DNA of 64,000 nt from Streptomyces reniochalinae (GTDB lineage Bacteria; Actinomycetota; Actinomycetes; Streptomycetales; Streptomycetaceae): the NCBI RefSeq assembly GCF_003323735.1, contig NZ_QOIM01000028.1, positions 186,001-250,000 of the forward strand, in the 5' to 3' direction. Below, piece after piece: positions 26,536 to 34,828 of the stretch. Position numbers and translations under genes: made by a program. The stretch's first letter is position 1. Each line of letters opens with the position of its first letter. The notes beneath the pieces were generated by a model. The model was not told where the DNA came from. It did not search any database and saw only the letters and a list, made by a program, of their open reading frames with translations.

Positions 26536-27305
26536 TCCTGTCCTCCTTCGTGCTCGACGCGGGCGACGGCCTCGGCCGCGCGCTGCAGCGCGGGCAGCAG
26601 GTGCAGCGCCTTGTCGGCGGTGAGCCGCATGACGGGTGCCTGGACGGCCACGCACTGGTTGGAGCGGCCGGCCGGGGAGGGGACCAGCACGGCCACGCAG
26701 ACGAGACCGGGCAGGAACTCCTCGTCGTCCACCGCGAAACCGTCCCTGCGCACGCGGGCGAACTCCTCCTCCAGCGGCCCCGGCTCGGTCACGGTGTGCG
26801 GCGTGTACTGCTTCAGCGGCGCGTGTGAGAGGAGCTTCGCGCGCTGGCCCGGGCTCATCTGGGAGAGGATCATCTTGCCGCTCGCCGAGCAGTGCGCCGG
26901 GACGCGGGAGCCGGGGCGCAGATAGAAGCGCAGCGGCTCGGGGGTCTCGACGCGGTCGAGGTAGACGACCTCGTTGCCGGAGAGCGCGGTGACGTTGCAG
27001 CTCTCCCCGATCTCCTCCACCAGGTGGCGCAGCACCGCGTGCCGTGCGCCGTGGTGCGTGGCGTTGAGCAGCAGGTTCTCCGCGAGTCTGCGCAGCCGCG
27101 CGCCTGTGCCGTAGTGCCGCCCGTCGCTCTGCCGCACGAGGAGACCCGCCCCCTCCAACTGCTGGAGCATGCGGTGGAGCGTCGGCTTCGGCATGCCCGT
27201 CTCGTCCACCAGGTCCTGGAGGGTGACGAGCCGGTCCTTGGCGGCTATCAGCTCCAGCAGGGCGAACAGCCGGATGGTGGGCGTCTCGCCGTTGAGTGTG
27301 TCCAT
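26532..27305 (-). CDS. IclR-family transcriptional regulator, divergent from xsc
   Basis: A 257-residue IclR protein: winged helix in residues 10-70 ([41 protein letters not shown]) and an effector domain ([37 protein letters not shown]). It heads the minus-strand operon with the CobS/CobT-like genes and is divergent from xsc-pta-HAD. It is a plausible sensor of a pathway intermediate controlling both directions. GGAGG precedes the ATG. Confidence 0.88.
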   Translation of the reverse strand: MDTLNGETPTIRLFALLELIAAKDRLVTLQDLVDETGMPKPTLHRMLQQLEGAGLLVRQSDGRHYGTGARLRRLAENLLLNATHHGARHAVLRHLVEEIGESCNVTALSGNEVVYLDRVETPEPLRFYLRPGSRVPAHCSASGKMILSQMSPGQRAKLLSHAPLKQYTPHTVTEPGPLEEEFARVRRDGFAVDDEEFLPGLVCVAVLVPSPAGRSNQCVAVQAPVMRLTADKALHLLPALQRAAEAVARVEHEGGQE

Positions 27306-27374
27306 GTGCGCCTCCGGGCGGGTTCTGCGACGGCTCCCGCGGTCGACCTTCGGTTCCGGAAAACAAGCTAGCAG

Positions 27375-27391
27375 GTACCGAATTACGGAAC
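27375..27391. promoter_or_regulatory. Imperfect palindrome upstream of xsc, candidate IclR operator
   Basis: GTACCG-N5-CGGAAC forms a 17-base near-palindrome just upstream of the proposed xsc -35 box. An additional perfect TTCCGGAA lies at 27354-27361. Both stand out in a relatively AT-rich divergent region between the IclR gene and xsc. Confidence 0.45.
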
Positions 27392-27397
27392 GAATGG

Positions 27398-27427
27398 TTG
27401 ACGCATCCGAGGACAGCTCCCTATCGT
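27398..27427 (+). promoter_or_regulatory. Likely sigma-70-type promoter of xsc
   Basis: TTGACG at 27398-27403 and TATCGT at 27422-27427 are separated by 18 bases, close to the vegetative (HrdB-type) consensus. The xsc start codon lies 169 bases downstream, implying a long leader. Confidence 0.5.
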
Positions 27428-27596
27428 CCAGTGCGATCCCGGATTCAGGAACGCAACGTACCGATTTCTCGACTGTCGCGGCGAGTTGCCGTGTTCTCCC
27501 GGGGCCCGACCCCTCTGCCCCACGAGCGGACCGGACCGCTCACGCGTGCCGCCGGACCGCTCACGCGTGCCGCACTGGAAGTGAAGGAGCTGGACC

Positions 27597-29369
27597 ATGA
27601 GCGAGCAACAGAAGATGACCCCCTCCGAAGCCTTCGTCGAGACACTGGCCGCCAACGGCGTGACCGATATCTTCGGCATCATGGGCTCGGCGTTCATGGA
27701 CGCGATGGACATCTTCGCGCCCGCGGGCATACGTCTGGTCCCCGTCGTCCACGAGCAGGGCGCGGCGCACATGGCCGACGGATACGCCCGCGTCAGCGGC
27801 CGGCACGGCGTCGTCATCGGCCAGAACGGCCCGGGGATCAGCAACTGCGTCACCGCTGTGGCCGCCGCCTACTGGGCACACAGCCCCGTCGTGATGATCA
27901 CGCCGGAAGCGGGCACCATGGGCATGGGCCTGGGCGGCTTCCAGGAAGCCCACCAGCTGCCCATGTTCCAGGAGTTCACCAAGTACCAGGCGCACGTCAA
28001 CAACCCGCGCCGGATGGCTGAGTTCACCGCACGCGCCTTCGACCGCGCCATGTCCGAGATCGGCCCCACCCAGCTCAACATCCCCCGCGACCACTTCTAC
28101 GGGGAGATCGAGACCGAGATCCCAGAGCCGATGCGCGTCGACCGGGGTGCCGGCGGCGAACGCAGCCTGAACGAGGCCGCCGAACTCCTGGCCACCGCCG
28201 AGTTCCCCGTCATCATCTCCGGCGGCGGTGTCGTCATGGCCGACGGCGTCGAGCAGTGCAAGGCACTCGCCGAACGGCTGGGCGCCCCCGTCGTCAACAG
28301 CTACCAGCACAACGACTCCTTCCCGGCGAGCCACCCCCAGTGGTGCGGCCCGCTCGGCTACCAGGGCTCCAAGGCCGCGATGAAGCTCATCTCCCGGGCC
28401 GACGTCGTGGTGGCCCTCGGCACCCGGCTCGGCCCCTTCGGCACCCTGCCGCAGCACGGCATGGACTACTGGCCCAAGAACGCGAAGATCATCCAGATCG
28501 ACGCCGACCACACGATGCTCGGCCTGGTCAAGAAGATCACCGTGGGCATCTGCGGCGACGCCGCCGACGCCGCCGAGGCCCTGACGCGGCGCCTGGCGGG
28601 CAAGACCCTCGCCTGCGACGCCACACGCGAGCGCCGCGCCGCCGAGACCGCCGAGGAGAAGGCGGCCTGGGAGACAGAGCTGAGCGAGTGGACCCACGAA
28701 CGCGACCCCTACAGCCTCGACATGATCGCCGAACAGGACGCGGAGGAGGGCGACTGGCTGCACCCCAGGCAGGTGCTCCGCGAACTGGAGAAGGCCATGC
28801 CCGAGCGGGTCATGGTCTCCACGGACATCGGCAACATCAACTCGGTCGCCCACAGCTACCTGCGGTTCGAGGAACCCCGCAGCTTCTTCGCCCCGATGAG
28901 CTTCGGCAACTGCGGCTACGCGCTGCCCACCATCATCGGCGCCAAGGCCGCGGCCATGGACCGGCCCGCCATCGCCTACGCGGGTGACGGCGCCTGGGGC
29001 ATGAGCATGGGCGAGATCATGACGGCTGTCCGCCACGACATCCCCGTCACCGCCGTCGTCTTCCACAACCGCCAGTGGGGCGCGGAGAAGAAGAACCAGG
29101 TCGACTTCTACGACAGGCGCTTCGTCGCCGGCGAGCTGGAGAGCGAGAGCTTCGCGGGCATCGGCCAGGCCATGGGCGCCGACGGCATCGTCGTCGACAA
29201 GCTGGAGGACGTCGGCCCCGCGCTGCGGCGTGCCGTGGACCGGCAGATGAACGAGGGCAGGACGACGGTCCTCGAGATCATGTGCACCCGGGAGCTGGGC
29301 GACCCCTTCCGCCGCGACGCGCTCCAAAAGCCCGTCCGCTTCCTGGAGAAGTACCAGGACTACGTGTAG
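27597..29369 (+). CDS. xsc: Sulfoacetaldehyde acetyltransferase
   Basis: A 590-residue ThDP-dependent enzyme converting sulfoacetaldehyde and phosphate to acetyl phosphate and sulfite. The N-terminal ThDP-PYR domain contains DIFGIMGSAFMDAMDIF and the activating Glu in VVHEQGAAHMADGYARVSG; the C-terminal ThDP-binding motif is GDGAWGMSMGE followed by HNRQWGAEKKNQ. The AFMDAMDIFAPAGI block, IPRDHFYGEIE and the C-terminal KYQDYV are characteristic of Xsc rather than acetolactate synthase. Length is typical. It leads an operon with pta and a phosphonatase-like gene. AAGGAG precedes the ATG. Confidence 0.93.
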   Translation: MSEQQKMTPSEAFVETLAANGVTDIFGIMGSAFMDAMDIFAPAGIRLVPVVHEQGAAHMADGYARVSGRHGVVIGQNGPGISNCVTAVAAAYWAHSPVVMITPEAGTMGMGLGGFQEAHQLPMFQEFTKYQAHVNNPRRMAEFTARAFDRAMSEIGPTQLNIPRDHFYGEIETEIPEPMRVDRGAGGERSLNEAAELLATAEFPVIISGGGVVMADGVEQCKALAERLGAPVVNSYQHNDSFPASHPQWCGPLGYQGSKAAMKLISRADVVVALGTRLGPFGTLPQHGMDYWPKNAKIIQIDADHTMLGLVKKITVGICGDAADAAEALTRRLAGKTLACDATRERRAAETAEEKAAWETELSEWTHERDPYSLDMIAEQDAEEGDWLHPRQVLRELEKAMPERVMVSTDIGNINSVAHSYLRFEEPRSFFAPMSFGNCGYALPTIIGAKAAAMDRPAIAYAGDGAWGMSMGEIMTAVRHDIPVTAVVFHNRQWGAEKKNQVDFYDRRFVAGELESESFAGIGQAMGADGIVVDKLEDVGPALRRAVDRQMNEGRTTVLEIMCTRELGDPFRRDALQKPVRFLEKYQDYV

Positions 29370-29387
29370 GAGCCGGCCCGTATCCGG

Positions 29388-29447
29388 CCGGCCGGGGCCC
29401 GAGGCCCCCGGCCGGTGCCCGCCCTGCCCGCCCGGGGCGGGCACCGG
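29388..29447 (+). terminator. Two tandem GC-rich hairpins between xsc and pta
   Basis: The first stem (29388-29415) has about 12-base arms with one bulge and a 3-base loop. The second (29412-29447) has perfect 12-base arms and a 12-base loop. They partly overlap and start 18 bases after the xsc stop. They could act as a partial terminator or an RNA-processing barrier that lowers downstream expression. Confidence 0.5.
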
Positions 29448-29564
29448 CCGGGGCGGGCAGGGCGGGGAAGGGCGGGCACCACCCTCACCGGGCCCTCCCT
29501 TCCCCGGCCCACGGCCACCCCTCCCCGGAGCACTGATGCCCGTCACCACCCACCGGGAGCGCTC

Positions 29565-30614
29565 ATGCTCGTCGAACCGCACGATCCCCTCCCGTTTCCC
29601 GGCGCCGCCGGGCCCGCCGTCAGGCGGCTGACACAGAGGTGGGCGACGCAGCTCGAAGGCGCCGCGCGCAGACCCCGCGTGGCGCTCGTCGAGGGAACGG
29701 ACCCGCGAGTCCTGTGGGCAGCGGCCCGCCTCGCCCAGGAGCAGGCCGTCACACCCGTCCTCGTCGCAGAAGATCCGGCCGCCGTCCGGGACCGCGCCGC
29801 CGACCTCGGCCTCAAGCTGCCCGAGGACCCCACGCGGCTGGAGATCCTGCGACCCTCCCGCTACACCGACACCCTCGCGGCGCTGCTCGAGGAAAGGCCG
29901 CGCCTCGCCGCCCAGGTCCTCGACGACCCCCTCTTCCTCACCGCCGCCGCGCTGCGCCGCAACGACGTGGACGTGTGCGTGGCGGGCAGCAACCGCCCCA
30001 CAGCCGACGTGCTGCGCGCCGGACTGCGCGTCGTCGGCCTGGCGCCCGGCATCCGCACCCTCTCCAGCAGTTTCCTGATGCTGCGGCCCGACGGCGACGC
30101 ACTCACCTACGCGGACTGCGCCGTCGTCGTGGACCCGGACGCCGGGCAGCTCGCCGACATCGCCCGCGCCGCGGCCGCCACGCACCGCACCCTCACCGGC
30201 GACGAGGCGAGGGCCGCGCTGCTGTCCTTCTCCACACGTGGCAGCGCGGCACACCCGCGCGTCGACGTGGTGCGGGAAGCCCTGTCGGTGCTGCGCGCGG
30301 CCGCCCCGGAGCTGCCCGTCGACGGCGACCTCCAGTACGACGCGGCCGCCGACCCCGACGTCGGCGCGGCCAAAGCACCCGGCTCGCCCGTCGCAGGGCG
30401 CGCGAACACCTTCGTCTTCCCCTCCCTCGAAGCGGGCAACATCGGCTACAAGGTCGCCCAGCGCGTCGGCGGCTGTGCCGCGATCGGCCCGTTCCTCCAA
30501 GGGCTCGCCGCACCCCTGCACGACCTCTCGCGCGGGTGCACCGGATCGGACATCGCCGCCCTCGCCCTCGCCGGCGGCGTGCAGGCCCTCACCACCGCGC
30601 AGGAGACACCATGA
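29565..30614 (+). CDS. pta: Phosphate acetyltransferase
   Basis: A 349-residue PTA_PTB-domain enzyme converting acetyl phosphate and CoA to acetyl-CoA and phosphate. Typical blocks are VALVEGTDPRVLWAAARL, LLSFSTRGSA, VDGDLQYDAAADP, AGRANTFVFPSLEAGNIGYK and GPFLQGLAAPLHDLSRGC. It is the short form without the N-terminal DRTGG/AAA regulatory region, as is usual for Pta next to Xsc in sulfonate pathways. The ATG at 29565 has GGGAG in front; an in-frame upstream extension would carry low-complexity sequence and is unlikely. Confidence 0.92.
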   Translation: MLVEPHDPLPFPGAAGPAVRRLTQRWATQLEGAARRPRVALVEGTDPRVLWAAARLAQEQAVTPVLVAEDPAAVRDRAADLGLKLPEDPTRLEILRPSRYTDTLAALLEERPRLAAQVLDDPLFLTAAALRRNDVDVCVAGSNRPTADVLRAGLRVVGLAPGIRTLSSSFLMLRPDGDALTYADCAVVVDPDAGQLADIARAAAATHRTLTGDEARAALLSFSTRGSAAHPRVDVVREALSVLRAAAPELPVDGDLQYDAAADPDVGAAKAPGSPVAGRANTFVFPSLEAGNIGYKVAQRVGGCAAIGPFLQGLAAPLHDLSRGCTGSDIAALALAGGVQALTTAQETP

Positions 30615-31303
30615 CCACCCTCAGCCTCGCCGTGCTCGACCTCGCCGGTACGACGGTGTCGGACGACGGAATCGTCGAGGACGCCTTCCTCCACGCGCTC
30701 TCCCGCGAAGGCGTACACCAAGGCGGCCCCCGCCACGACGCCATGATGCGCTACGTCCGCGACACCATGGGGGAGTCCAAGGTCTCCGTCTTCCGGCACC
30801 TCTTCGACGGTGACGAGGACACCGCCCAACGGGCCAACACCGCCTTCGAGGAAGCGTACGCGCAGATGGTCGCGTCGGGCCGCTGCTCCGCGCTGCCGGG
30901 CGCGCGGCAGGCCATCGAGTCGCTCAGGGCACACGGTTGCGCCGTCGTCCTCAACACCGGCTTCTCGCCCCGCACCCGCGACGATCTCCTCGCCTCCCTC
31001 GGCTGGAGCGATCTCGCCGACGCGGTGCTGTCTCCCGCCGACGCGGGCCGTGGCAGGCCCTACCCCGACATGGTGCTGACGGCGCTGCTGCGCACGGGAG
31101 CCCCTTCGGTGGACTCCGTCGGGGTCGTCGGAGACACCCCCTACGACATGCGAGCCGGCCGCGCCGCCGGAGCAGGACTGGTGGCGGGTGTGCTGACGGG
31201 CGGGCACAGCGCGCAGTCCCTGCGCGCCGCGGGCGCCGACCAGGTGCTCGACTCGGTGGCCGCACTGCCCGCGCTGATCGACGCGACCGCCCGTGCCGCC
31301 TGA
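30611..31303 (+). CDS. Phosphonatase-like HAD hydrolase (PhnX-like)
   Basis: A 230-residue HAD-superfamily protein with the phosphonatase variant of motif I, LDLAGTT (nucleophile Asp10). Lys57 in the cap-domain segment MGESKVSVFRHL aligns with the Schiff-base lysine of phosphonoacetaldehyde hydrolase, and an arginine (GRGRPYPDM) replaces the usual motif III lysine. GDTPYDMRAGRAAG is motif IV. These point to C-P bond cleavage of phosphonoacetaldehyde or a close analogue. The ATG overlaps the pta stop (ATGA). In a taurine operon it may handle the phosphonate analogue formed from 2-aminoethylphosphonate, or act on another phosphorylated intermediate. Confidence 0.8.
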   Translation: MTTLSLAVLDLAGTTVSDDGIVEDAFLHALSREGVHQGGPRHDAMMRYVRDTMGESKVSVFRHLFDGDEDTAQRANTAFEEAYAQMVASGRCSALPGARQAIESLRAHGCAVVLNTGFSPRTRDDLLASLGWSDLADAVLSPADAGRGRPYPDMVLTALLRTGAPSVDSVGVVGDTPYDMRAGRAAGAGLVAGVLTGGHSAQSLRAAGADQVLDSVAALPALIDATARAA

Positions 31304-31385
31304 CGCGCGCCGGCCCTGACGCGCGGTCGCCGCCGAGCGGGCGCGGGCACCGCGCCCACCGTGCGGGTACGGGGCGAGGTGAGTG

Positions 31386-31910
31386 TCAGGGCCGGTCCTT
31401 CGCACTGCCGTCCTGAGCCAGCGGATCAACGGACTGCGGCAGCCACTGGGAGGCGGGGTGGACGGTGCGCCAGTGGCGGGCGATGTCCACACGGCGTGTC
31501 ACCCACACGTCGGGGTGCTGGGCCACCAGGTCCAGGAACCGCCGCAGGTCGGCGGCGCGGCCTGGCCGTCCGCTGATCCTCAGGTGCAGACCGACACTCA
31601 TCATGCGGGGACGCTCCGCGCCCTCCTCCAGAAGGAGTTCGAGGGCGCGCGTGAGATACGCGGAGAAGGACTCGGACTGGAAACCGTAGGTATTGACGTA
31701 CCGCCCGTCGTTGTTGTCGAGGGTGTACGGGACGACGAGCTGCGCGGTGCCGTCGACGTCGACCCAGTACGGCAGGTCGTCGCTGAAGGAGTCCGAGTCA
31801 TAGAGGAAACCTCCGTGCTCGACGATCAGGCGGCGGGTGTTCTCGCTGTTGCGCCCCGTGTACCAGCCGAGGGGCGGCCGGCCGCACACCTCGGTGTCAT
31901 ACCCCGGCAC
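31386..31910 (-). pseudogene. C-terminal remnant of PuuE-like allantoinase/polysaccharide deacetylase
   Basis: About 174 codons corresponding to the C-terminal half of a PuuE-type enzyme: PLGWYTGRNSENTRRLIVEHGGFLYDSDS, LPYWVDV, LVVPYTLDNNDGRY, MMSVGLHLRISGRPGR and WVTRRVDIARHW. The N-terminal half with the catalytic Asp and HxxxH metal motifs is missing, so the product cannot be active. Homology stops near 31885, and sequence of a truncated ABC ATPase on the opposite strand begins within about 40 bases. The gene appears cut by a deletion. Confidence 0.8.
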
Positions 31911-31924
31911 GAGGACGGCGCCGC

Positions 31925-32597
31925 CATGCGCGGTGACATCGCCGTCTTCTCACGTCCGCTGACCGACTTCGCGGGCCTGTCCGACATCACGGAGACCATC
32001 GGCCTCGTCATGCAGGACCCTGAGGTGCAACTGGTCAACACCGTGGTGCGGGAGGAGTTGGTCTGGGGCATGGAGAACCGGGGCGTCCCGGTACCGCAGA
32101 TCGAACGGCGCCTGCGCCGGGCCGCCGAACTCTTCGGCATCGGCGACCTCCTCGACAGGTTCACGCACGCGCTCTCCGGCGGGGAGAAGCAACGCGTCGT
32201 CGTCGCCTCGGTCTTCTGCCTCAACCCGCGGATCATGCTGCTCGACGAACCCACCTCGGAGCTCGACCCCGCCGGCACCGAAGGCGTCATGAACGCCATC
32301 CGCGTGCTCGCCGACGAGGGTGTCACCGTCCTCGTCGTCGAGCACAAGGTCGAGGAGCTCGCCGTGTACGCCGACCGCCTCATCGCCATGCGCCAGGGCC
32401 GGATCGAGGCGGCCGGCACCCCGCGCGAGGTCCTCATGGGCACCGCCGCCCCCGACAGGCCCCAGGTACTGGACATCGCCCTGCGGCTGAGGGAACTGGG
32501 TCACTGGGACACCGAGCTGCCCCTGTCCGTCCCCGCGGCCGTAACGGCCTGGGAAGCGATGACGAACGCCCCGCACAGCGACAGGAACCGCACATGA
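31925..32597 (+). pseudogene. ECF-type ABC transporter ATPase, truncated at the N-terminus
   Basis: The reading frame encodes the C-terminal two thirds of an EcfA/CbiO-type ATPase: Q-loop in IGLVMQDPEVQLVN, signature LSGGEKQRVVVASV, Walker B IMLLDEPTSELDP and switch His in VLVVEHK. The first 70-100 residues, including Walker A, are absent, so it cannot bind ATP normally. The first visible family residues are near 31925. It overlaps the next ATPase gene (ATGA), so the second subunit may still be translated if a promoter remains. Together with the adjacent PuuE remnant it marks a deletion joint. Confidence 0.8.
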
Positions 32598-33478
32598 GCC
32601 ACCCGGACGCCGTCATCGAGGTCGCCGACGTAGAGCACACCTACAAAGGGAACACCAAGGCCCTGGCAGGGGTGGACCTGACCATCGGCCGTGGCGAGTT
32701 CGTCGCGATCATCGGCAAGAACGGCTCAGGCAAGACCACTTTGGCCAAACACTTCAACGGCTTGCTCCGGCCGACCAACTCCGGCGGTGCCGTCCGCCTG
32801 CACACGGGGGACGGCAGGACCATCGACACGCGCGGCTCGCGGCTGCACCACCTCGCCGCGACCGTCGGATACGTCTTCCAGAACCCCGACCGGCAGATCT
32901 TCCACGACACCTGCCGAGAGGAACTCCAATTCGGTCCGCGCAACCTCGGCGCCGACCCGGCCGCGCTCGTGCACCAGGTGTCCGAGACCCTGGAACTGGT
33001 CGGGTTGGAGGGGCGCGCGGAAGTCAACCCGATCCACCTCTCGCGCGGCGAGCGCCAACGCCTCGCCATCGCTTCGACCCTGGTCATGGGGTGTGACGTC
33101 GTCGTCGTCGACGAACCCACCACGGGCCAGGACCGGGCCGAGTCACGCAAGATCCTCGACTCGCTCGCCCACCACCACGCCCAGGGCCGCACGGTCGTCA
33201 TCATCTCCCACGACATGGCGCTGGTCGCCGAGTACGCCACCCGCGTCATCGCGATGCGCCAGGGACACGTCCTCGCCGACGGGACACCGGCCGAGGTCTT
33301 CTCGCAACGCGAAGTGCTCCAGGAGACCAACATCCGGCCACCGCAGGCCGCCGTACTCGCGGCCGAGATCGGTCTGCCCGGTGCCCTGACGGTCGACCAG
33401 GCCGTCCGTTCCATGCGCGACGCACTGCTGCCCGCGGGCTCCCGCACCACTGTCTCCCAGATCGGCGAGGTCGAGTGA
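32594..33478 (+). CDS. ECF-type ABC transporter ATP-binding protein
   Basis: A 294-residue ATPase with all motifs intact: Walker A GKNGSGKTT, Q-loop GYVFQNPDRQIF, signature LSRGERQRLAIAS (a variant of LSGGE), Walker B DVVVVDEPTTGQD and the switch HD in IISHDMALV. It resembles the second energising ATPase of energy-coupling-factor vitamin or nucleobase transporters. No EcfT or substrate-binding S component is present, and its partner ATPase is truncated, so the transporter is probably dead or depends on components elsewhere. Confidence 0.85.
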   Translation: MSHPDAVIEVADVEHTYKGNTKALAGVDLTIGRGEFVAIIGKNGSGKTTLAKHFNGLLRPTNSGGAVRLHTGDGRTIDTRGSRLHHLAATVGYVFQNPDRQIFHDTCREELQFGPRNLGADPAALVHQVSETLELVGLEGRAEVNPIHLSRGERQRLAIASTLVMGCDVVVVDEPTTGQDRAESRKILDSLAHHHAQGRTVVIISHDMALVAEYATRVIAMRQGHVLADGTPAEVFSQREVLQETNIRPPQAAVLAAEIGLPGALTVDQAVRSMRDALLPAGSRTTVSQIGEVE

Positions 33479-34473
33479 ACATGCACTATCTGGTCACCGG
33501 AGCCCGGGGCTTCGTCATGAGCGTCCTGGTCAAGGAACTGCTCACCGCCGACCCCGACGCCTTCGTCACCGCACTGGACCTGCACGAGGCCGACGACGTC
33601 CTCACCCGGCACCTCGGCGGGTACGCGGAGCGCGTGAGCTATGTGCGCACAGACGTCACCGACAGTGCGGCGGTGACGGACACGGTCGCGGCCGGCGCAC
33701 CCGACGTGATCGTCCACGGTGCCACCGTCACGCACGACGCGCAGACCGAGCGCCGCGATCCCGAGCGCTTCGTCCGCGTGAACATCACCGGTACGACGCA
33801 CATCCTCGACGCCGCGCGGCGCACCGGCACCGTGCGGCGCGTGCTCCTCGTCAGCAGCGGTGCCGTCTATGGGAGCTGCCCGCAGCGGCTGCTCACCGAG
33901 GAGACGCCACCGGCACCCGACGAGATGTACGGCGTCACCAAGGTGGCCGGCGAACTCGTCGCGCAACGGTTCAGCGAGTTGTACGGGCTCCAGGTGCCCG
34001 TCGCGCGCCTGACCAAGATGTTCGGCCCCATGGAGCGGCCGAGCTCCGGCCGCGCGGTCATGTCCCTGCCGTATCATCTCGCGGCGGCAGCGGTACGCGG
34101 CCGTAAGGTCGCGTTGACGGAACGGACCCTCGAGGCGGGTGGCGACTGGCTCAGCGCCACCCACGCCGCCCGGGCTCTGAGCCGGCTCGCCGGGGAAGAG
34201 GGCGAAGGCAGCCGGACCTACAACCTCTCCAGCGGCACCCGCACGACCGTCGCCGACCTCCTGGCGCTCTTCGGCGTCGAGGCCCGCACGGTCCCCGCCG
34301 AGCACGCCGACGCCGACATGGACCCCACCGCCGAGTTCGGCAAGAACGGTGTCTACGCGGCCGACCGCGCCCGGGACGAGCTGTCGTGGAAACCCGCTGC
34401 CCTCGCAGAGCAGGCCGACGAGTACCTGGCGTGGGCGAGGCAGCACCCCGACGTCTTCGCCGACGACCGGTGA
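33475..34473 (+). CDS. NAD-dependent epimerase/dehydratase family protein
   Basis: A 332-residue extended SDR protein. The nucleotide-binding loop reads VTGARGFVM, in which the third glycine of GxxGxxG is replaced by Met. The catalytic pair is in MYGVTKVAGE (YxxxK), and VLLVSSGAVYG supplies the Ser. The GTG start overlaps the ATPase stop (GTGA); an ATG lies two codons later. Substrate unknown. It was probably part of the operon whose 5' portion was deleted, perhaps working with the PuuE-type hydrolase. Confidence 0.8.
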   Translation: MNMHYLVTGARGFVMSVLVKELLTADPDAFVTALDLHEADDVLTRHLGGYAERVSYVRTDVTDSAAVTDTVAAGAPDVIVHGATVTHDAQTERRDPERFVRVNITGTTHILDAARRTGTVRRVLLVSSGAVYGSCPQRLLTEETPPAPDEMYGVTKVAGELVAQRFSELYGLQVPVARLTKMFGPMERPSSGRAVMSLPYHLAAAAVRGRKVALTERTLEAGGDWLSATHAARALSRLAGEEGEGSRTYNLSSGTRTTVADLLALFGVEARTVPAEHADADMDPTAEFGKNGVYAADRARDELSWKPAALAEQADEYLAWARQHPDVFADDR

Positions 34474-34483
34474 CGGCGGCCCC

Positions 34484-34828
34484 TCAACCGTGGCCCAGTG
34501 GCCTCTCGTCCTTCGCCTGGTAGGTGCCCGCAGCCCGCCGGGAGTCTTCGACGACCCGCTGGAGCGCCGCGAGGTGGGTCTCCAGCGCGGCCCGCCCCTC
34601 TTCGCTCAGATTCAGCCAGGTGCGGGGGCGCTTCCCGACGTAGCCCTTGTCGACGTCGACGTAGCCGTGGTTGCCGAGCGTGGTGATCTGCTTGGAGAGG
34701 GCGGAGGCCGACAGGCCCACCGATTCCCGGACCCAGGCGAACTCGGCCCACTGGAGACCGGAGAGCAGCGAGACGATCGACAGCCGCGTCGGGTCGAGGA
34801 GCACGGGGTCGAAGTCAGCGGGAGCCAT
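34484..34828 (-). CDS. Small winged-helix transcriptional regulator (MarR/HTH_34-like)
   Basis: A 114-residue one-domain regulator: FDPVLLDPTRLSIVSLLSGLQWAEFAWVRESVGLSASALSKQITTL forms the HTH, followed by a wing (GYVGKRPRTWLNLSEEGRAAL). Such proteins often control the membrane protein encoded just upstream, here overlapping by 14 bases. A start at 34843 (GTG with GAAGGGA ahead) is an alternative. The perfect 19-bp palindrome before the membrane-protein gene is its likely binding site. Confidence 0.75.
   Translation of the reverse strand: MAPADFDPVLLDPTRLSIVSLLSGLQWAEFAWVRESVGLSASALSKQITTLGNHGYVDVDKGYVGKRPRTWLNLSEEGRAALETHLAALQRVVEDSRRAAGTYQAKDERPLGHG

Noticed and set aside
27561..30521. Minus-strand open frame of nearly 1000 codons opposite xsc and pta
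   Set aside because: No recognisable domain; it mirrors two well-conserved enzymes on the other strand.
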